Positions 59,877 through 64,000 of a stretch of DNA of 64,000 nt are shown here, piece after piece. The notes below the pieces were generated by a model. It was not told the DNA's origin and searched no databases. It saw only the letters and a list, made by a program, of their open reading frames with translations. The DNA comes from Halorubrum rubrum. Lineage in GTDB: Archaea; Halobacteriota; Halobacteria; Halobacteriales; Haloferacaceae. The first letter of the stretch is position 1. Every line of letters begins with the position of its first letter. The DNA is taken from positions 1 to 64,000 of the forward strand of contig NZ_JANHDM010000013.1 of assembly GCF_024494685.1 (NCBI RefSeq). The letters run 5' to 3'. The translations under genes were made by a program, and so were the position numbers.

Positions 59877-60758
59877 CTACTCGAGATTGGGTCCGTAGCG
59901 AGCCGAGCCACACACCCGACACTCCCAGATCGGTTGCCCCGTCCACGCCTCATCCGGGACCGACTCGTGGGTCTTGAACCGATGGTCGGTCGCCCGTCCA
60001 CAGTCTTGACAGTCAAGTTCCTGCGTCGTCGGTACCGACGACACCTGGCGATCAGCCGCAGCTTCGCCAGTAGATTCGGTCAGCGCCATCGCTGGAACCA
60101 GCCACACCGCGTCGTCGGCGTCGTCGAGGACCGCGTCGAGACGTGACGCGTCGCGGATGCCGTCCCCACGCTGGTCGTAGAGCCGCGTCGGGGCCTGCTC
60201 CTGGCGCTCCGACGTTCCCTGTCCGTGCCACCCAGTCCGGTCACGGGCGGCACTGAGAAGCCGCTCTCCCACCTCTGACGCCACCTGTACCCCGTCGGGG
60301 AGTGAGGGCCATTGCTCGGCCAGCTGGCGCGCCGGCGCCTCGTCGAGGTCGTAGATGAGCGTGTAGTCGTCGACGGCCGGCTCCGCCTCGTTGGCGGAGA
60401 GGAGGTTCGCCGCGGCGCCGCCCTTCGCCACGGCGCCGTAGAACGTGGTCGATTCGACGACCAGGTGGACGATGCCGAGGCACGTCGTCGACGCTGTCTC
60501 GTTCGTGCGAGTGGCGTCACTCCCGAGATGGTTAGTGAGACAGAACCGGCATTTCGTCTGGCCGTCTGGGACTGACGCCCCACAGGACCGGCACTCGCCG
60601 TCGGCGGCCGTCGGCGCATCAGGGTAGCCACCAGCGCTCGTCGCGACGCGCTGCCGCCGGGGGGCACCCTCACACCCGTCGTCCAGGCTCGTATCCGGAA
60701 TATGGGACGCCTCGCCGGTTGGCCGCAGTTCCTCAAAGTCGGAGTAACGACCGTTCAT
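59877..60758 (-). CDS. zinc-ribbon protein conserved on haloarchaeal plasmids
   Basis: A 293-aa protein (start MNGRYSDFEELRP at 60758; an upstream extension is unlikely). Two zinc ribbons: CRSCGASVPDGQTKCRFC near residues 58-75 and, at the C-terminus, CQDCGRATDH...WECRVCGSARYG. Between them is an alpha/beta domain (CLGIVHLVVESTTFYGAVAKGGAAANLL). Function unknown; homologues are common on haloarchaeal plasmids. Confidence 0.7.
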   Translation of the reverse strand: MNGRYSDFEELRPTGEASHIPDTSLDDGCEGAPRRQRVATSAGGYPDAPTAADGECRSCGASVPDGQTKCRFCLTNHLGSDATRTNETASTTCLGIVHLVVESTTFYGAVAKGGAAANLLSANEAEPAVDDYTLIYDLDEAPARQLAEQWPSLPDGVQVASEVGERLLSAARDRTGWHGQGTSERQEQAPTRLYDQRGDGIRDASRLDAVLDDADDAVWLVPAMALTESTGEAAADRQVSSVPTTQELDCQDCGRATDHRFKTHESVPDEAWTGQPIWECRVCGSARYGPNLE

Positions 60759-60888
60759 AGTGATCTGAATCTGAAGATGATTATCGTAGTCGCACAGCGT
60801 GTACTGATTGACTGACTGTTCCACTTCTCTCACACCTCCTTACGTCGGCAACTATTAAGTATTTCAGTATTTAAGTACTCCACATACG

Positions 60889-61026
60889 ATGACGACACGG
60901 TTGACCGTTGACTTCGAAGACGAACTCTACAAGGAGTTCTCGAAGCAGTGTATCGATGCCGAGAAAACCAAGTCCGAAGTGGTACGTGGACTCGTCAAAG
61001 ACTGGCTCGACGAACCCGACGAATGA
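60889..61026 (+). CDS. short ribbon-helix-helix protein preceding TnpB
   Basis: A 45-aa protein: a beta strand TRLTVDFEDELYKEF, then helices SKQCIDAEKTKSEVVRGLVKDWLDEPDE, the classic RHH (CopG-like) layout. Its TGA at 61024-61026 overlaps the tnpB ATG at 61023 (ATGA), so the two are coupled. An AT-rich segment with TTAAGTATTT-type sequence upstream probably holds the promoter. It may repress tnpB. Confidence 0.75.
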   Translation: MTTRLTVDFEDELYKEFSKQCIDAEKTKSEVVRGLVKDWLDEPDE

Positions 61027-62300
61027 CCGACGAGCAGGCTCTTGTGAAAACGCTAGATTTCCAGCTTGACATCCAGAGTGACAACGAGAGCCTGCTGTAC
61101 GACGCTACTCTCGAAGCCCGGTCGGTGTACAACGGAGCGATTCGCCTCGCCAAGCAGGGAGTGGACTGGGATGTGATTCACGACCGTGTGGCCGACGACG
61201 CTAACCTCGTGAAAAACACGACACAGCGCGTCGTTGCGAAGGCACTCGGTGCGATGGAGAACTACTACGAGTACGACGACTTCAACCAGCCAAGCCACAC
61301 CAAAGATGGCACATACCCACTCCGGGCGAACTACGAGGAAGGATACAATCTGTCGCTCACCGACGACGGCGACGTAGCGTTTCGTATCAGCGCAAAGCCG
61401 TACAAACACGTCAAGGGAATCCTGAACGGTGACGATGCCCACCTCGACGTTCTCAAGACCGCACTCACGAGCGACGAGTGGCGGCTCGGGACGGCTGAAG
61501 CACTATTCCACGACGGCACCGCCGAGTTGCACGTCAACGTCACCAATACCGAGCATGCCGTTCGTGATAAGCAGAACTCACAGACGGTTGTCGGAGTGGA
61601 CCTGAACGAGGATAACGTCGCTTTGACCGCGCTCTCCAAGGATGGCGTTGAGGATACGCTTGTTATCGAGTTCCCAGAAATCAAGTTTGAGCGCCACCGC
61701 TACTTTACGATCCGCAAGCGTGTCCATAACGCGGAGAAGTGGAGTGTACTCGATACCCTGGAAGGACAGGAAGAACGGTTCGTCCGCGACCGACTCCATA
61801 AGGTGTCGCGGCACGTCGTCGAGTGGAGCCAACAGTTCGAGAACCCATGCATCGTCTTTGAAGACCTCAAAGAGATGCGTGACAACATCGACTACGGTGC
61901 GCGGATGAACCGGCGCTTGCACCACCTCCCGTTCCGCACCCTCCAACACTACACGTCGTACAAAGCCGCGTTCGAAGAGATCCCGACAGTATGGATAAAT
62001 CCTGAGTTCACGAGTCAGCGGTGTCCACTATGTGGACATACTGAACGAGCGAACCGTCACAAGAAGCGGTTCAAGTGCCGGTCGTGTTCCCACCAAGACC
62101 ACAGCGACCGTAGTGCAAGCGTCAACATCGCCGTGAAAGGTATCAAGAAACATCAAGAGTGGACTGTGCCTGCTCTCAACAGCCTTCCCACTGTGCGGAC
62201 GGTGCGACGGCAGGCATCGGGGGCTGTGGACGCCCCAACCGTGACCCACGACACCGCTACAGGATATTATACCGATGGTGTCGAGGGAGTGTCCGACTAA
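61023..62300 (+). mobile_element. tnpB: TnpB (OrfB) of an IS200/IS605-type element
   Basis: A 425-aa RNA-guided nuclease of the TnpB family. RuvC residues are visible: VVGVDLNEDN (Asp near 193), VFEDLKEM (Glu near 280), DHSDRSASVNIA (Asp near 362); the zinc ribbon CPLCGH...CRSCS lies just before the last. TnpB cuts DNA matching the element's donor site, guided by an RNA from its 3' end. No TnpA transposase is present, as in IS1341-type solo elements. Its start is ATG at 61023, overlapping the RHH gene. Confidence 0.9.
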
Positions 62301-62336
62301 TCCACGGGAAGCCCCATTTGGGCTAGGGGCAGTTCA
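62301..62336 (+). ncRNA. right end of the TnpB element / 3' end of omega RNA (candidate)
   Basis: Directly after the tnpB stop: GCCCC at 62311-62315 can pair with GGGGC at 62326-62330, and AGCCC with GGGCT inside it. Haloarchaeal IS200/605 elements end in such a hairpin, and the guide RNA scaffold ends there with the guide reading into flanking DNA from about 62337. The exact end is not determined. Confidence 0.45.
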
Positions 62337-62409
62337 CAGAGAACATGCTCGTCTTTGGATAACCCGCGTAGACCGATGTGCAGTACAGACCGAGAGACAG
62401 TGGACTGCG

Positions 62410-62675
62410 TCAGGCGACCCGTTCCTCCAACGTATCCCGGTGTGCCCGAACAGTCGCCTTCGAGGCGTTCGCTACGTCCGCGGCCTCGGATTGCGTCAAC
62501 CATCGGCCCTCTTCGCGACCGGCCTTGTAGAGGCAGGCCGCTGCGAACCCGGCCGGATGGACGCCCGTCGTGACGCCGCGCTCCTCGGCCTGCTCCGCGA
62601 GGGCTCGGGCCCGCTGTCGGATTTCGTCCGGACACTCGAGGTCCGACGCAAGGCGGGGCACGAACATGCTGAGGG
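62410..62675 (-). pseudogene. C-terminal fragment of a TFB transcription factor
   Basis: About 88 codons match the second cyclin repeat of archaeal TFB: FVPRLASDLECPDEIRQRARALAEQA, GVTTGVHPAGFAAACLYKAGREEGRWLTQSEAADVANASKATVRAHRDTLEERV. The zinc ribbon and first repeat are missing; sequence before about 62678 is unrelated. It lies 75 bp from the TnpB element end, so a mobile-element-linked deletion is plausible. Confidence 0.8.
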
Positions 62676-62798
62676 AGACGCGGTCAAAGCTGCTTCTGAC
62701 CTGTTTTCTAAGCCCGTGGTGTTGTTGTTCGAAGCTGGTTCGTATCCCCTTGATTGACCTAACGCTGAAGAGAGTTGGTGTCGAAACCTGTGACAATA

Positions 62799-64000
62799 AT
62801 GATTCGTGAGCGGTCTCCGGAAATAGATCTTCATTCAGTTTCTGAGGAATTGGAGTCGGTCTCTGAGGTACTATCTGCGACGCTTGATAGAGGCGGTTTA
62901 GTCGTCGAGCTGGAGGACCAGTCTCTCCGGGTGATCCCTACAGATCGTTTCCATTCGGCGGAGGGAGAGCCGGAAGACACGGACAATGTGCTGTATGCAA
63001 CTAAAAACGGCTTTATCGAGCTCAGTGAGGAGGGATTCTTTCAGTACGAACTATCGGACTCCACGGACCACAGCATACTGCTAACCCAGATCGTTACTAG
63101 AGAAGGAAGCTCTAGAGAGATAGATTCGTTTGAGATGATGGATTTGCTTGCTGATGCAGGCTATTTGCCGCCTTACACTCCGGAGCCTCTGAGAGAACTG
63201 ATGGCGGGTTGGGCCGTTTCAGAGAAGGACTATTCGGTGCTCGATATAGCTGCGGGAACAGGATCTCTAATGCAAAAAGCCGCTGAATACACAGAAGGCT
63301 CGAAATTGGTAGGCATCGAAATCGAACCACTGTACGCTGATTTAGCCCGTAACAGGCTAAAAGAGAATGAGAACGCCGAAATAGTTACTCAAGACTTCTT
63401 TGAATGGCAACTACCTGGGACATCTTCAGGTGACGAGGAGGCGGAGAAGTTTGATGCGGTCATTGGCGACCCGCCCATGGGAAGGCTGTTCCACGTCAGC
63501 CCAGAAAGACGTGAAAGGATCCAAAAATGGGCTCCTGGCAGAGGACAGATCGCTTCAGCAGCCTTTGTCACTAAAGCTGTTTCACACCTGAAAGAGGGTG
63601 GTAGAGGGGCGTTCTTGCTTCCGAAAAGTGCATTGAAGCAGGGCTTATTAGAGGAGTTGACTGAAAGCTGCGGGATCCACCGGGTAATTGAACTGCCTGT
63701 TGGTCCGATAGGCAGTGCTCGTTCCACGGAGTTGGTACTGCTCACGGTAATCAAGGAAGATAGACCACGAGATGTACGTGAGACAGGGATTGGGAAATTC
63801 AATCAGACGGAGTTACCTGAGAACGCTCGGGGATTGTTCGAGCAGCCGCTCGACAAGATACTCCAGAATCGCTACAACCCCTACAACGTGGAGTTGGTAA
63901 AGGCGTCCCACGAGGATTTGGAAGGTAGGAACGTGGTGCGGATCCTGTCGAACCCGCCTATCTATGATATCATCACTTCTGACGGCTTCACTCGTTTCGG
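62799..64000 (+). CDS. adenine-specific DNA methyltransferase, partial at window end
   Basis: An open frame from ATG at 62799 to the window edge (400 codons, no stop). Residues ~145-155 have the SAM-binding VLDIAAGTGSL; AVIGDPPMG near 220 is the catalytic (D/N)PP(Y/F) motif with Met in the last place. FLLPKSALKQGLLEELTE and VIELPVGPIGSARSTELVLLTVI follow, as in HsdM-like N6-adenine methyltransferases. It may belong to a restriction or BREX/DISARM-type system continuing beyond the window. The Met instead of Tyr/Phe is unusual. Confidence 0.8.
   Translation, partial: MIRERSPEIDLHSVSEELESVSEVLSATLDRGGLVVELEDQSLRVIPTDRFHSAEGEPEDTDNVLYATKNGFIELSEEGFFQYELSDSTDHSILLTQIVTREGSSREIDSFEMMDLLADAGYLPPYTPEPLRELMAGWAVSEKDYSVLDIAAGTGSLMQKAAEYTEGSKLVGIEIEPLYADLARNRLKENENAEIVTQDFFEWQLPGTSSGDEEAEKFDAVIGDPPMGRLFHVSPERRERIQKWAPGRGQIASAAFVTKAVSHLKEGGRGAFLLPKSALKQGLLEELTESCGIHRVIELPVGPIGSARSTELVLLTVIKEDRPRDVRETGIGKFNQTELPENARGLFEQPLDKILQNRYNPYNVELVKASHEDLEGRNVVRILSNPPIYDIITSDGFTRF

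Noticed and set aside
60759-60833. N-terminal extension of the zinc-ribbon protein
   Set aside because: The extra 25 residues are not compatible with the conserved MNGRYSDFEEL-type beginning and overlap the promoter region.
61023-62300. Complete IS605 with TnpA
   Set aside because: No Y1 transposase gene lies next to tnpB; only the RHH gene precedes it.
1-64000. tRNA or rRNA genes
   Set aside because: No cloverleaf with a TTCGA-type T arm or rRNA-like conserved stretch was seen by eye on either strand.

Overview
The window looks like part of a haloarchaeal plasmid or megaplasmid. The predicted proteins are strongly acidic and the GC content is fairly high. It carries two Orc1/Cdc6 initiators, a family-B DNA polymerase, a ParA partition operon, ORB-type origin repeats, a TFB fragment, and many small conserved proteins typical of haloarchaeal plasmids.

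Layout: (1) 0.07-1.75 kb: a ParA plus small acidic partner operon, flanked on both sides by a motif (ACTATTC/GAATAGT) that on the promoter side repeats every 9 bp, as expected of a centromere/operator. (2) 2-3.85 kb: a frameshifted winged-helix regulator and small regulator-like genes. (3) 3.85-13.4 kb: a predicted DNA-modification module. Minus-strand genes encode two tRNA-guanine-transglycosylase (TGT) family proteins (344 aa, DpdA-like; 967 aa, TGT fused to a DUF6884-like domain), an AAA ATPase and helix-turn-helix proteins. They diverge from a complete plasmid-borne preQ0 pathway (queD, queE, folE, queC). (4) 13.7-28.8 kb: a predicted restriction/effector operon with overlapping genes: HTH protein, 1130-aa ATPase, 929-aa DEAD-type helicase, DUF1998/DrmB-like protein, and an OB + PD-(D/E)XK + helicase-like fusion, bracketed by two paralogous genes. 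Together (3) and (4) read as an archaeal relative of the bacterial Dpd (7-deazaguanine in DNA) modification/restriction systems, with different effector parts.

(5) 29-41.4 kb: replication region, with Orc1, SRAP protein, a HEPN protein, a RecA-like/small/PolB operon, a second Orc with ORB repeats on both sides, and regulators. (6) 41.5-60.8 kb: mostly minus-strand plasmid genes with an AbiE toxin-antitoxin pair, ArdC-like antirestriction protein, HNH and Mrr-type nucleases (the latter broken by one in-frame TAG), and a 1634-aa sacsin/NO VEIN-like ATPase with a DUF3883 nuclease-like end. (7) 60.9-64 kb: RHH-TnpB element, a TFB fragment, and an adenine-specific DNA methyltransferase running off the window.

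Two repeated non-coding signals run through regions 5-6. One is a paired inverted repeat (TTAACCAACA ... TGTTGGTTAA, arms 31-32 bp apart, seven copies), mostly just upstream of operons. The other is a short stem-loop with a conserved loop and compensatory stem changes in the leaders of about a dozen minus-strand genes. Both look like plasmid-wide regulation that the gene list does not explain.
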